In this document: positions 1 through 11,249 of the stretch, piece by piece
How the letters are laid out: each line of letters begins with the position of its first letter
Numbering within the stretch: position 1 is the stretch's first letter
Assembly (NCBI GenBank): GCA_023512835.1
Contig: JAKCVP010000418.1
Location: 38,056-102,055 of the forward strand
Length of the DNA: 64,000 bases
Source of the DNA: Taxillus chinensis
Lineage: Eukaryota; Streptophyta; Magnoliopsida; Santalales; Loranthaceae
Direction of reading: 5' to 3'
Made by a program: the position numbers and the translations under genes
Notes under the pieces: generated by a model
Told to the model about the DNA's origin: nothing
Seen by the model: only the letters and a program-made list of their open reading frames with translations
Database searches by the model: none

Positions 1-1656
1 GCCTTCGCCCTGCTCGCCCGCTCCTCTCATCCCCTCTACAGTGTGGCCCTGGTCGAGTCGCTTGTTTAAGCGAACAAGCACCATGCGAAGTGCCGTTGCA
101 CCCATGATGGCAATGGCAGCTGTCGCGCAGTTTACACTGAACGCAATCGTGTAACGTGGTGCCAGTGAGCTCGAGTACATGTACGAAACGTAGATACTCG
201 TTGCGTTGCTGACAGCGTTGATGGCTGCAAGCGCAGCAGCTCGCTTTGCCGGCGGTCGTGGCAGCGAGTTGGAGATCCACGCCAGCACCACAACGTAGCC
301 GGCGTAGAAGCTTCCAGGCATGAGCATGATCGCTACATAGCGAGGAGCTGTGCCCGTCGTGGCTGCAGCGAGGATGAATGCTGCTACCGACACCATGAGT
401 GGGATGACCACATGGAGATATCGCTCGCCACTTCGGTCTGCGTGCCACGCGTTCAGACCGCAGGTGATGACCGCAAGCACGTATGGAGGTGCAGTGAGGA
501 GCAGAGTGTTGATGTCGTTGTATCCGAGCGTCTTCACCACCGTCGGGAAGAAGTTGGTTACGCCGCCAGACGAAACAATGCCAGCCAGGATGAGCATCAG
601 AAGCCATGTCTTGACGTCGGCAAACGCCAGCTTGAAGCCGTGGAAGAAGGTCTGCTCTTCTGGGTTGGTCCAATCGTCGGCGCCAACGTCTTCTTTCAGG
701 CGCCACATGGCCAGCTCCCGCTCCGTGTCACTGAGCCAGCTCGTCGTAGCGGGAAAGTTGGGCAGGATGAAGATGGCTATCAAAGCCACGGCAACAGTGA
801 TGGCACCTTCCCTGATGGAATCGTTAGCCGCCAGACCCAAGATGGAGCGCAGATGCAAAAAGCTTACACGATGAACAGCCATCTCCATGCTGAAAGTCCG
901 AGATCACCGTCCATGCCATTGGTAATCCCAGCAGCTATCAGGCCAGAAAAGGCGCCCGAAAGCAGAGATCCAGTATAGAGCATGGCGGTGCGAAACGCCA
1001 GCTCCTTCCTCGTGTACCATGCACTGAGAAAGTACAAGCAGCCCGGAAAGTAGGCAGCCTCGACGAAACCCAGAAAGAAGCGCACAAGCACCAGGCCTGT
1101 GAAGTTGTGGCATGCTGCGGTCAGGGCAGAGATGACGCCCCAGACTGCCATGACGCTCGGCAGATATATGGCTGGCTTTCCGAACTTGTTCAAGAACAAG
1201 TTGCTAGGGACTTGCATGAGAATGTATCCAACAAACAGAATGGACACGGCCGTCTGATACTGGTCTCCTACCAGACCCAAGTCGGCCTCCATGCCCAGCT
1301 TGCCGGCGTATCTCGCAGAGGCAATGTTGTTTCGATCGAGATAGTTGAGAATGTACATGATGACGAGCTTTCAGAAGATGAGAAGGGCTCGACAGCTCGA
1401 GAGGCTTAGGGGAGCATACCATGGGCAGCAGTCGAAGATCTATCTTTCTGACCAGCTTGGCTTCGGTCTGACGGCGCTCCTCGTGTGTCATGGCAGCAAC
1501 GAGTGGCGGGGCCTCGAGATAGCGCACTGGCACGTCGGCATTGGCGACCTCAGCATGGTCAATATGGTGCGCATTGAAGAGCTTGTCGTCGCCGGTCACG
1601 CCGTAGTCGCCATGCCCGAACTCGTCTCCCTCTCGCTTGTCGGTGTAGTTGGCCAT
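1..1656 (-). CDS. Dal5-type MFS permease (anion:cation symporter family), 3' end outside window
   Basis: Probable plasma-membrane H+ symporter for a small organic anion or vitamin; the family includes the allantoate, nicotinate, pantothenate and biotin permeases, so the substrate cannot be named. Three exons: 1656..1420, 1367..868 and 811..beyond base 1, with clean GT-AG introns and frames that join exactly. Exon 1 encodes a cytosolic tail ending in a basic IDLRLLPM segment. Exon 2 begins with LVIMYILNYLDRNN, the hallmark of TM1 in this family, and continues through TM2-TM5. Exon 3 reads EGAITVAVALIAIFILPNF and the remaining helices, and is open to base 1. The tail at the edge is hydrophilic, so probably only a few residues are missing. 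It is the first of four minus-strand MFS genes in a row. Family call is firm; substrate unknown. Confidence 0.88.
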
Positions 1657-2136
1657 GCTTGCTTGAAAGTCGCTGGAGCAGGTGCTAGCCGAGGGACAGG
1701 GCCAGCGGCGAGCGTGGAAGCATTTAAAGTGGTGCTCTGCGGCGTCATGTCGGTAGTTTATGTGGAACTAGGTGCGACGTCGTAGGTCGGGCGGTGGTGC
1801 GGATGCAACTTCACCTCCCTCGTAAGCCGCATTCGTGAGATTTAAGCGAATGAGCGGCCCTCTCTCATCGCGGGGTTCTAGAAAAGTGTGGGGACCTTCC
1901 ACTACACTCTCCACTAGGCCGCTTGCTGTCTGGCGTCGTGTCATTGCCGCCCGGCCGCTGTCCTCGACCGCCTTCACACAACATGTGATGCCATCGCCTA
2001 CCTCCTTCAAGAGCTACACTACATCAGCTCCAACGTGTCTGGAAAGGTTTCAACGTCTGCGCCGTCCTCAGCTCGTCATTGCTCAAACAACGCTTGTGAA
2101 TCGTCCATGTCTATTGGGTATTTTCTTACTCTGTCC

Positions 2137-5016
2137 CTACAGCACCATGGGTACTCCAAATCCAATGTCCGACGTCCCGCTGCCCTTTCTGCCAGCCCGA
2201 TTCTTTTCCACCGACTCAGGTCGGAACGGGAATGGGAATTGGTCGAGCGACGTTTCAGTATAGCCAGTCGGTACTTGCCGCAGCACCTGCCTCCATTCGA
2301 CATCAGCATCAGTGTCAGACGTATCCAATTGCTGGCCCCCATCCTTCTCTTCATGACTCTGCTTCCTCCGCATCCATGAGCCGATGCCTTCGCCTGCTGC
2401 GGCGCTTCTCCTCAGCCGGCTCAATAAGCGTACAAGTAGGCAGGATACTTCAACGGCAATGCCTACACCTGCAAACCCAACTGTAACCCACCAAACCACA
2501 TGGCTGCTAAGCACCAACAAGTTCAGGGCGATGCCGACGCCAAACGCAAGTCCAACTGCTAAGGTTCCAGAGCCAAATCCTAGGCGCGTATCTTGACAAC
2601 TCTGTACAGACCTGCGCCCTGGGACTCCTGCTTTTAGCTCCGGAGCTATGATGCCACTGGCGCTTACTGTATGTGGCTCAGCGTGTAAGAGCTCCAGTAG
2701 AGATGCGGTGAGGCTGCATCCAGTTCCGATGCCAGTCAACAAAGCCCATGGAAATCGCCACGTCCAGTATTGGTGTGCGTAAGGTGTTAGGGACATGCAG
2801 AGCGCACCGCTAAGCAGTGACAACACTCCAAATGCTGACGAGATGTGCCGCACCATCGAAATATGCGCAAAGAGAGAAACGGCGATAGCTGCCAGAATGC
2901 CCCCTCCAGCGATCGGTAGGAGCTGGATCGCTGCGTTGAGCGGCGTCGTGCCTGCACTTGTCCTGGAATAGTACGTGAGCGTTCCGATAGCAAGGACCGT
3001 TGATGAGATGAAAAGGTGGAGGATAGCGGGTAGAGTTTTCGGTAGAGGCGACAACAACTTGTAAACACTGCTGCGGTAACACTTCTTGCGTCCATGGCGA
3101 TAGACCTGACTAGGACGTATAGGGTGCAATATGTCTGGTGCCTGCTGCACTGAGCTTCCAAATGCGGGGATGCGCAGGAAGATTGCTAGAAAGGCTAGCA
3201 GTATCACTCCCACACAGAGCATTACTGGAAAATACACTTGTCTCCATCCATATGTCTTGTCCTTCTGATCAGAGGAAACCACTGGGGCGATCCAAAGCGG
3301 CACCAGAATCAAGGACAGCCCAAGCGAGCCCACTGCAGCAGCTTTGGTATGTGGCCCTCGTGGTGGTGCGTACCCACTGGGATGCGCAAAAAGAAACCCT
3401 GACAGCACGAGAAGAGCTGTAGAGAGCGCTGAGAGTGTCCAAGGCGCCCACTGTCCGTGGCTAAAGCTGGCATACCCGGCTTGGACAAGAAATCCAAGTG
3501 GAAACCCCACCGCCAATGTGGCGCAATACGTCCCAATCAGTAGATTGCGCCTTACTTTGCTCGTCGTCAGCGTCGACAACAGTAGCAGAGTTGAAGCCTG
3601 TAAGGTCACAGCCGCGACGCCTGACAAAGAAGTGCCAAAGATCTCTAGCGCGTCCGGGCTGAAGCCAGACAGGAGAAGAGCTATTGCCAAAACAAAGAGC
3701 GAGACGAAATGGCTGAAGTTTGGAGGTGCGAGGAGCGCAAGAGGTACAAGCGGCCCAGAGGCGAGAATGGCATAAGGGACGTTTGGTGCAATAGTGAGTA
3801 CCGTGAAGCTCAGAAGAGACGAAAGAAGGAGCACTGCTCCCGCTGTCACTCTTTTCAATATGGAGGAAGTCCACGGTCTCTCCAAGATTGGATAGACGGG
3901 ACTGTTGTATGGTGTAGGCGGTCGAGGAGTCGGCACTGGTGGAGATGGCCGCGGATTCTGATACAAGACGCATGGCGACGTCAGCTCTGGCGATGTCGAC
4001 GCAGAGTATATGACAGGTAGACCCGACATCGAGCGTATCGTGGGCCCTACCACTGGCACGGGCACGCGCGAGACGGGAGATCGTAAGGGCACTCGTGCGG
4101 GTCTTACACTGCTCTCCTGAAGGACTTGTTGAATGGGAACGGGCTGGCGAGCTGGAAGCTGCTTCGTTCGCCTGGGTGATTTTTTCGACCTAGGCGCTTG
4201 TTTGTGATCTCGGACCTTGGGTAAGGTTGTTGAAGACGTTGTTGCCGTACGGCTGAGCCCGGGCCTCGTCTGCCTCGCACCGTCCGTTTCTGCACCAGAC
4301 TGTGGTTCGAGCGCCGAGGGTCCTGAGATAGGTGGGATTGCAGACCATGTGATGGGATGGCTGTTGAGCGCTGCACGAGCATGCATCCGTGGGCTCACGC
4401 GCGGGCTGGATGGCAAGCTTGCTGACCTAGGTCTTTCAGATGGAGTGGGTGTCAAATTGAGCTCCAGCGACCCTTGTCTAGAGGTATGGCTGCTGAGATC
4501 TGGCGCAGACACCCTCAGAAGCCTGGCTCTTGCAAACGGCGCAAAAGGCGGTTGCGCGCGAAGATGATTTTCTGCGGTGCTGAGAGATGACCAGCTCGAT
4601 CGCCGCGACGTATCAATGGGTACGACGGTGAGGGGTGTGTCTGATCGAAGACGGTCTCCATATTGTCCAATGGAATCTCCAGAAGAAGTATATCGCGGCA
4701 GCCTGAGGCGAGTGACGGGCCGGCTGGCTCGACCGGACGGCAATATGTTGTCGCCCTGCGAGGTCGCATCATTTGATAGAGGCCATGATGTGGGGGACCA
4801 TTCTCGGTTCTGCATGGCCCGTACGCACCGGCCCCTGCTCAGACTCCTCTGTCTGGTGTATGCTATGACATGAACATGAGCACGAGGGCCGTCAGGATAC
4901 CGTCTAGCGATCTGAGCTTGCAGGGGAGGTGAGTCTTGGTGGAGAGGGAGTGGATGCGGGCGTCCGTGGCAGGGATCCAGGACTGTACCGAACGCAAGCG
5001 GTGAAACAGAGGCCAT
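2137..5016 (-). CDS. DHA2-like MFS transporter with a ~380-residue disordered N-terminal extension
   Basis: One open frame of 959 codons. The first ~380 residues are rich in Pro, Ser, Arg and Thr, with no predicted helix. From about residue 383 (ILKRVTAGAVLLLSSLL) onward there are about a dozen hydrophobic segments separated by short basic loops. A TTPLNAAIQLLPIAGGGILAA stretch resembles the late-helix motif of drug:H+ antiporters of the 14-TM class, so it is a likely integral membrane exporter. Typical MFS proteins are 450-600 residues, so the tail is unusual. The ATG at 5016 sits in a good context (GCCATGG), but a donor-like CAG|GTAAGG lies just upstream, so an upstream exon with splicing into the tail is possible. 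Another start is Met68 (4815). The segment near residues 780-800 is poorly hydrophobic and could hide a small intron. Function and substrate unknown. Confidence 0.75.
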   Translation of the reverse strand: MASVSPLAFGTVLDPCHGRPHPLPLHQDSPPLQAQIARRYPDGPRAHVHVIAYTRQRSLSRGRCVRAMQNREWSPTSWPLSNDATSQGDNILPSGRASRPVTRLRLPRYTSSGDSIGQYGDRLRSDTPLTVVPIDTSRRSSWSSLSTAENHLRAQPPFAPFARARLLRVSAPDLSSHTSRQGSLELNLTPTPSERPRSASLPSSPRVSPRMHARAALNSHPITWSAIPPISGPSALEPQSGAETDGARQTRPGLSRTATTSSTTLPKVRDHKQAPRSKKSPRRTKQLPARQPVPIQQVLQESSVRPARVPLRSPVSRVPVPVVGPTIRSMSGLPVIYSASTSPELTSPCVLYQNPRPSPPVPTPRPPTPYNSPVYPILERPWTSSILKRVTAGAVLLLSSLLSFTVLTIAPNVPYAILASGPLVPLALLAPPNFSHFVSLFVLAIALLLSGFSPDALEIFGTSLSGVAAVTLQASTLLLLSTLTTSKVRRNLLIGTYCATLAVGFPLGFLVQAGYASFSHGQWAPWTLSALSTALLVLSGFLFAHPSGYAPPRGPHTKAAAVGSLGLSLILVPLWIAPVVSSDQKDKTYGWRQVYFPVMLCVGVILLAFLAIFLRIPAFGSSVQQAPDILHPIRPSQVYRHGRKKCYRSSVYKLLSPLPKTLPAILHLFISSTVLAIGTLTYYSRTSAGTTPLNAAIQLLPIAGGGILAAIAVSLFAHISMVRHISSAFGVLSLLSGALCMSLTPYAHQYWTWRFPWALLTGIGTGCSLTASLLELLHAEPHTVSASGIIAPELKAGVPGRRSVQSCQDTRLGFGSGTLAVGLAFGVGIALNLLVLSSHVVWWVTVGFAGVGIAVEVSCLLVRLLSRLRRSAAAGEGIGSWMRRKQSHEEKDGGQQLDTSDTDADVEWRQVLRQVPTGYTETSLDQFPFPFRPESVEKNRAGRKGSGTSDIGFGVPMVL

Positions 5017-5999
5017 GGCAACCTTACCTGACCACAGCAGCTCGTCATGCAGAGTGGCTGGAGTGGGCTGGTTGTAGAATCGCCGCAGCCCTCAGCCTCT
5101 TCAGCAACGAAACGGCGAGGCTAATGCTCCGGATCTGACTCTAAGCACCTTAAGCAGCACCTAAAATGGAGATCCTTGATCACAGTGTTTCCAACAAGCA
5201 AGAAGGAGCTCCTCGTCCGCCACAGACACCCCGAAAAAATCCAACACAGCACACTTGCATGGCAAGTGTAGAGAATTGAGCCTTCTTGAAGAAGCATTCG
5301 CGCATCTCGTGGGGGCAGCGGGATCACAGCGACTCGGAAAATTGGCCACGTTCCGGAGGTTTTGAGAGCGGCATCTTCCAGAGTCATGGCGGGTGTGCGG
5401 TGAGCAATAGCTCTGCACGTGGCGTAAGGGACTTCAGGATCCAGGCTGCGGTGAGAGCGTCGTTGAGGGTCGGTCTGGTGCTGTCTCAGAGCAGCTGCCC
5501 GTCGCAGACGTGTCTTTCCCCAACGTGGCTATCTTGCTGTGGGCTGCTTGGGGGAAAGTCTTCATGTCAAATCGGCGTTGGACCCCAGAAACCTGGGTAC
5601 TGACAGGGATATCCCATCGCTCCAGGCCGTCAGGAAGAAGTTGGGGTGATAAGAGTGAGATGGCAGAGGTGATGTGGTGGGTGTTTGGTGGAGGTATCTT
5701 CAACTTGACTGCGGGAGGTTGAGGCGCATCTGCTTCAGGTTTAGTGTCAAGGTATCCCACAGGGTCACCCTGGGCCAAGCCTCGATTTGAATCTTCGATA
5801 CAACCGTCGGTACGACAACCTGCACGAGCCTTGCGAATGATACAACGAGTGGAGTTCATGCGCGGAAAAAGTGTGTATACGAAGAAACTTTTCCTCACAT
5901 TGAACTGTATCGTCTATCATTACAACTCTCGCTCGTCTAATATGTACCGTATGATCAAGTCGTCGTTAAATCGTTAACAGGCTGCGCTCAGCAGAGCGT
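5017..5999. other. Intergenic, no convincing gene
   Basis: Lies between two minus-strand transporter genes. A minus-strand open frame (ATG at 5859, stop at 5434, 142 codons) has plausible codon composition but no recognisable domain and no splice partner I can defend. It could be an upstream exon of the 5016 gene or noncoding. Confidence 0.4.
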
Positions 6000-7861
6000 C
6001 TAAAAGTCTTTCCTAGCGTATCTCGAGTGATTCCTTCTCAGGGTCTCTCCATATTTGTACAGCACAAAGGGTATCGGGATGAAGACAATGGACAGGAAGC
6101 CAAGCAGTGAGCTAGCCCATCCAACTCCAAGGTTGTTGTACATCGCCGAAGCGAAAAGCGGAAAGCCGGCACCAAAGCTGGATCGCATGAAGTCGTTTCC
6201 GGCAAGCACACTGGCAGCGTATTCGGGATATCTATAGCGTCGTTAGCAACACGGTACAGTCAACGCAACGCCAGCAAGAGACTTACGCGTCAGGGAGGTA
6301 GTTCAGCACGGCTTGGAAGAGTAGAAAGGCGCCAATGGAGAAAAATGCAGATCCAATAATGGGCATGATCCAGTGGACGTTCAACGAAGACCAGCCGAAC
6401 CAGAAGAGACAGATGGGTATGGCAAAAGCGCCGATAAAGGCAGGTGGCAGACGCTTCTCTGGCATAATCTCGCCCTTGTCGTTGAACTGTTTCTCTTGTA
6501 CCTTCCAGGTCCAGTAGAAGAAGGGCGGAATGGTAATAAGGGCGCCAACCAAGATACCGAGGAATGCCAATCCTTCCTCACCAAGGTTGAAGCCGTAGCC
6601 CTCAACGAAGACGATGGGGAACGACTCGAACCAAATGTACAACAGGCCGTAGATCAAGGCAATGTACAAGTTGAGTAAAAAGACCATGGGTTCCTGAAAG
6701 TTGAGCGTAAAGGGACGGACGAGTGTCATCATCACCACGTCCTTGCCAGACATGTGCTCGCTCATAAGCTCGGGTTCGCAGCGCAACTTGTCGTTGCCGG
6801 TGACCTTCCGTAGACGGACGGTGCGACGGTAGAGAATGTTGTTGGCTGAGGTCTCTGGAAGGAAGAAGAAAAGGAGGATCCATGCTGCGCCAGAGAGCCA
6901 GGTCAGCTCCCAGATGGTCCACTGCCACCCCTTGAACATGGCTGCCCAGTTGCCGACGACTGGACCCATTACAGGACCGCAGACAGCCGATATGCCCCAA
7001 ATGCCAATGGCGTATGCTCGCTTGGATGGCTTGTATATGTCCGCAAGGGAAGCACCACCGGTGGCCAGGCAAGGCGAACCAACAAAGCCCGTGATGAAAC
7101 GGAAAGCCAGCAGCATTCCAAAGTTAACGGCATAACCAGTCGGCAACTGAAGCAAGACGAACAGGAACAAGGTCCAGATGTAGATCGGGTTGCGGCCGAT
7201 TTGAGGAATCTCAGACATGGGAGACCACAGCAAAGGCCCAACACCGTAACCTGCAACGAACAGCGTAAGACCGAGGGTTGCAGCGACTTGAGAGACACCA
7301 AACTGGGTCATGACAGTCTCAATACCACCACTGTAAATGGCAGACCCAATGTAGACACCAAAAGTGAGCAGACACTAGAATGCTATTAGCGACCTTGACA
7401 TATAGCAATGCGCGTGCAAGTCAGGCCACTTACAATCTGGAATGTCACAAAGACTTTCTTGAACAGACTCCAATTCTGAGGGTTTTCAGGATCATCTGGT
7501 CCCCACCTGCAACGCTAGTCAGCAAATCTGGCCGCCAGAGGGGAGAGTTGGCCACAGAGCAAACTTACCAATCTACCATGTGCAAGTCACGTCCCTTTTC
7601 AGAGTCGACCTTGACACCAGAAATATCGTTGACCGGCTGCTCCGAGGCATCAGAGTCGTCAGACTGATCGCCCTTCTTTTCGTCTGCGTCCTGCTCTGGA
7701 GGCTCAACCTGGCCGTGTCTGGCGACATTTGCGGACTTGTCGACATTGACGTAACGCTTCCATAGCTCTGGATTCTTTTCTTCCTCCCACTGGAGGACCT
7801 TTCTACGCGTAACGAAGCGAAGCAGATGACCAAAGGTCGTGTCTCGAATGAGTTCAGTCAT
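6000..7861 (-). CDS. DHA1-type MFS multidrug/polyamine transporter (Tpo/Flu1-like)
   Basis: Four exons: 7861..7569, 7506..7434, 7374..6287, 6231..6000. They sum to 562 codons, giving 561 residues, normal for this group. The N-terminal ~100 residues are a charged cytosolic tail. Exon 2 encodes WGPDDPENPQNWS, the conserved pre-TM1 signature of fungal DHA1 polyamine/drug antiporters. Exon 3 has the GPLLWSPMSEIPQIGRNP loop after TM2 (motif A equivalent), a conserved RFITGFVGSPCLATGGASLADIY segment, and the remaining helices. The last exon carries FMRSSFGAGFPLFASAMYNNLG, also typical. Likely plasma-membrane H+ antiporter exporting polyamines or xenobiotics; the substrate is not determinable. All introns are short GT-AG with branch-like sites. 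Confidence 0.92.
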
Positions 7862-8532
7862 CTTTTCCTGAGGAAAGGACCGGAGTCTGTTGGATGGAAA
7901 GCTCCCGGGTGGTGCAGCAGGAGGAGGATTATGGCGAAGATGACTTGGCCAATTGGCCCTGAGTGCACAATGACGACGGGCGTGGAATGGGGCAGGGAAT
8001 CATTGTACAAGCTGAGCGAACAAGGCCCTTTTGTCGTTCAGTTATTTCCTTGACAAACGACGTCACCATATTCAGATTAGCGATCCTATTCTGTCGTTCA
8101 AGCGGTCACAGCCCCCGAAGGTCCGAAGAGAGCCTCCAACCAGGACAGATCGGCAAATGAGATGCGCCATAGATGGCAGATGCAGATCGCAAGCCAGCGC
8201 GAAGATCTCGATATTGCTGCGAGTCCCTCTCGCATTTTGACTATTCTCCCACAGACCCCGGTCCAGGAGGCCCTTTCCGACGCCATTGCGGTGAACAAGG
8301 GCGCATCAAAAGTCTTGGTATGACGGCTTGACACTACAAGCATTCGCCTAGCTCTGCATTCGCCATTCAATCCCCCGAACCCTATTCAGCTGGCCCTTCT
8401 GTACAATGAGCGTGACGTTGCAAACACAATCCCTCCAAAACGCCCAACAGTCGCCATCATGTAGAGACTGTCTATGCAATATGCGAGATGCAGTAAAATC
8501 GTTCCTCCTTTACAGGGGCATGTCATGACTAA
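7862..8532. other. Intergenic
   Basis: Upstream region of the 7861 gene and 3' side of the 8533 gene. Only short frames without domains are present. Nothing else seen. Confidence 0.5.
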
Positions 8533-10543
8533 TCATAAGCTCTGCTTACCCATCACGCGGTTGGGAAGCAGTATCGTGAACAAGACGCAGCCTAGGGTAA
8601 CCCCTCCAGCCACATAGAGGATGCGATTGTAGTCCTCCACAGTAGGGTTTGCTGACAGCTGAGACTGTGCGACCAGCGGCCCAATGATGCCGAAGAGACG
8701 GCCCCAGAAACTTGCGAGCCCACAGGCAGTGCCTCGAATGGGTGCCGGGAATGCTTCAGGCGTCCAACCCTAGATGACCCGTGAGCAGATTCCTCATTCG
8801 TGGGCGATGCAAAACTTACATATAGCACACTGTTGAACATGGACTGGAAGAAGTATTCCATCAGACTCAGACCAATATTGCTGGCCCGGCTGTTGACGGT
8901 GGTCCAAACCCAGAGCGAGACGGCCATCAAGGCCGAGGAGCCAACCATGGTCCACTTCCTCCCGATTGTGGGCAGATCATAGCACAGTACACCAAGCAAG
9001 ACGCCAACGGTACCAGGCAGGTACACGTAGACATACTCACGATACGTTTGCTCAATGGTTTCACCAATGTCACCGTTCTTCTTGGCAAGAATCGAGGGAA
9101 CATAGGCGCCGGCAACCGTGAAGCCCCAGTAATCGCAGATGTAAGTGAGCCAGACAAGCGTGGTGAGAAATGCCATGGTTGGGCTGTTGAAGAGAAGCTT
9201 GTAGCGATCAAGCTCGAGCTTCGCCTTTTCTTTCTGCGTCGCCGTCATCTGTTTTGCGCCGCTACCGAGCATAGCAGCGCCGCTACCTTGCGAGTCATCA
9301 TCGCGCTCAAGGGCTTCAAAGTCCTGCAGGGTGACATTGCAATGGCGCTTGTTGAACTTGGAGATAGATTCCAGTACTCGCACAGCCTTGGCGTCTTGAC
9401 CCTTGTAGAGCAGGAACTTGGGCGACTCGCGGAAGTTGAAGCAGAAGAATCGGATGATGAAGATGGCCATGGTGATTCCGCCAACGGTGAATAGCAGGTA
9501 GCGCCATCCCTGGTTGTTCTCCCGCGAACAACATGGTGTGCCCGCAGGTACCAGATTGCATGATTTGAGTGCGGTGTCAGGAGGGTTAGTGAAGTCAGGT
9601 TTGCAGCCGTATTTTGGAATGTATGCATAGGCTAGGGCTGTGGTGACAACAACTCCTATCGGTTGGAATATGGAGAGGAAGGGGAGAAGTCTGCGTGATT
9701 GCTGCATGTACGGATCAGGAATAGATCAAGAATCGTCAAGCAAGGGTATCCTTACCTGAGGAATGAACTCAAGGGTAATGGTGGTGTCGATGGGAATGTT
9801 ACCGCCAACACCAAAGCCGACAAAGGCAGTCAGGACGAGGAAGGAGGTGTAGGAGTTCGTTCCACCCAGTCCCAGACCAAACACGGAAGAGAACAGGCAA
9901 GTTAGATTGAACGCCCACCGGCGACCTGGCAAGGCATGTCAGCACAGTGTCTAGCAGGCAAGCGGGGGTGAGCTGGCCAAGTACCAATTATGTCGACGAG
10001 GATGCCCCAAAAGGCAGCACCAGCTGTCAGACCTGCGTTGAAGGAGGCCGTAATGTTGCCGCTCTGGTCGCCCTGAAAGCCAAACTCTTGCATGATAGGC
10101 TGCAAGACGAGGCCAAAGGCCTGTGCCCACATCAAATCCAAAAGGTAACCGAAGCCACACAAAAACCACACGGACCACTGGTATCTGCCCATGCCCATGG
10201 AGTCCATTTCCCGGTTTACGAGTATGCATTTCTTCTCGAACAGCGTCTTGCCGTCCATTTCGCTGTCGAAGCCTTGAGCATCGTGGGAGAACCTGTCCGG
10301 ACTAGGGATCTCATCATCGTCCTTTTGCTCGCGGGCGCCATAGTTGGCCATGTTGCGAGGCACCGAGGAGGGAGGGTGGTCGGTGGAGAGGCGTTTGAGG
10401 GGAACAGGGCGACTCCGTCTGCTGCTGGAGCTGGCAATGGGGCCAGTGTCAGGGACTTGGTCGTTTTCAGAATCAGCATCACCCTCGGCGAATAAAGGAA
10501 CGCGCGAGTAGCTCTTGGTGCGGGAATGGTTGAGACGAGGCAT
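8533..10543 (-). CDS. SVOP/sugar-transporter-like MFS protein
   Basis: Four exons: 10543..9985, 9925..9756, 9701..8820, 8769..8533. They sum to 616 codons, giving 615 residues. A hydrophilic N-terminal tail of ~120 residues is followed by MGMGRYQWSVWFLCGFGYLLD (TM1), a GILVDIIGRRWAF loop spanning an intron (motif A: G-x3-D-x2-GRR), and VGFGVGGNIPIDTTITLEFIP (TM4), all hallmarks of the SV2/SVOP-related branch. A Cys-containing external loop and a long central cytosolic loop with acidic Ser residues follow. The C-terminal half has GWTPEAFPAPIRGTACGL, the usual P-E-x-F-P-x2-I-R-G-T signature. Likely a plasma-membrane carrier of a small polar solute; the substrate is unknown. The stop TGA at 8533 follows MGKQSL; a GGTAAG just before it could be a further donor, but the C-terminus looks complete. 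Confidence 0.9.
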
Positions 10544-11249
10544 TGGGAGCTGAGGAGGGAAGGAGCCCTGGGGAGAAGAAGGAGCAGGACGGCAGATTAC
10601 ACCATTTGCGGCCGAGCTATCTCTTTGACGGCACAGTCACGGCTTCAGACGAATAGGAGCAGACGGCGGGTAAGCGTAGAATACAGGATACGACTCCAGT
10701 GAAGAAATGGTGGTGAGGGATGGGCGTCATTAGCTGCCTTATCAGTGTTAGGGCGCCGCTCGAGCAGCTCCAGCCTCCTCTCTGATCGATCCTGATGGCC
10801 AATTTTCTTCTCTCGCACGGGCAGCGGCCCAAGACTTGAGGCACGGGCAGCGTCCTGTCGCCGGTCTGAAAAACGTCCTTGTGACACCCTGGCCGCGTGC
10901 GTTTTCTCCCGCATTTCCAGAAGAATGCTTTGTTCTGGCGTCGGCGGCGCCGCGCTTCACATGCAGCCCCACAGCAGAAGTGGGCGGCCGTTCCCCAGAT
11001 CCGATGCTAGATCCAAGCCGAAAGCCAATCTCGACACGCGCCGCTATGGGCATTTTGCTGAATTCCCCTTCGTATTCACGCGCCAGCCTCGCCAGCCTAC
11101 ATACAAAATGTCTGCTGGAACGGCCTGCTGCCACGCCGAAGCCCGTGCGCTTGTGTACCCTTTCAGTCGACCTTGTCGCTATGCATAAATCAGACTGAGA
11201 CATCTACGCCTACCTCCCATCCGAGACATGCCTCACGCGTCTAACCAGC
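10544..11249. other. Intergenic/promoter region
   Basis: Upstream of the 10543 gene and downstream of the 11250 gene. Several overlapping open frames exist in all phases because the sequence is GC-rich, but none has a domain or splice pattern. Confidence 0.5.

Noticed and set aside
412..978. 188-codon + strand open frame
   Set aside because: Antisense shadow of the Dal5-like permease exons 2-3.
5434..5898. 154-codon minus-strand frame between transporters
   Set aside because: Begins with GTG; internal ATG at 5859 possible, but no domain or homologue recognised, so only mentioned in the gap entry.
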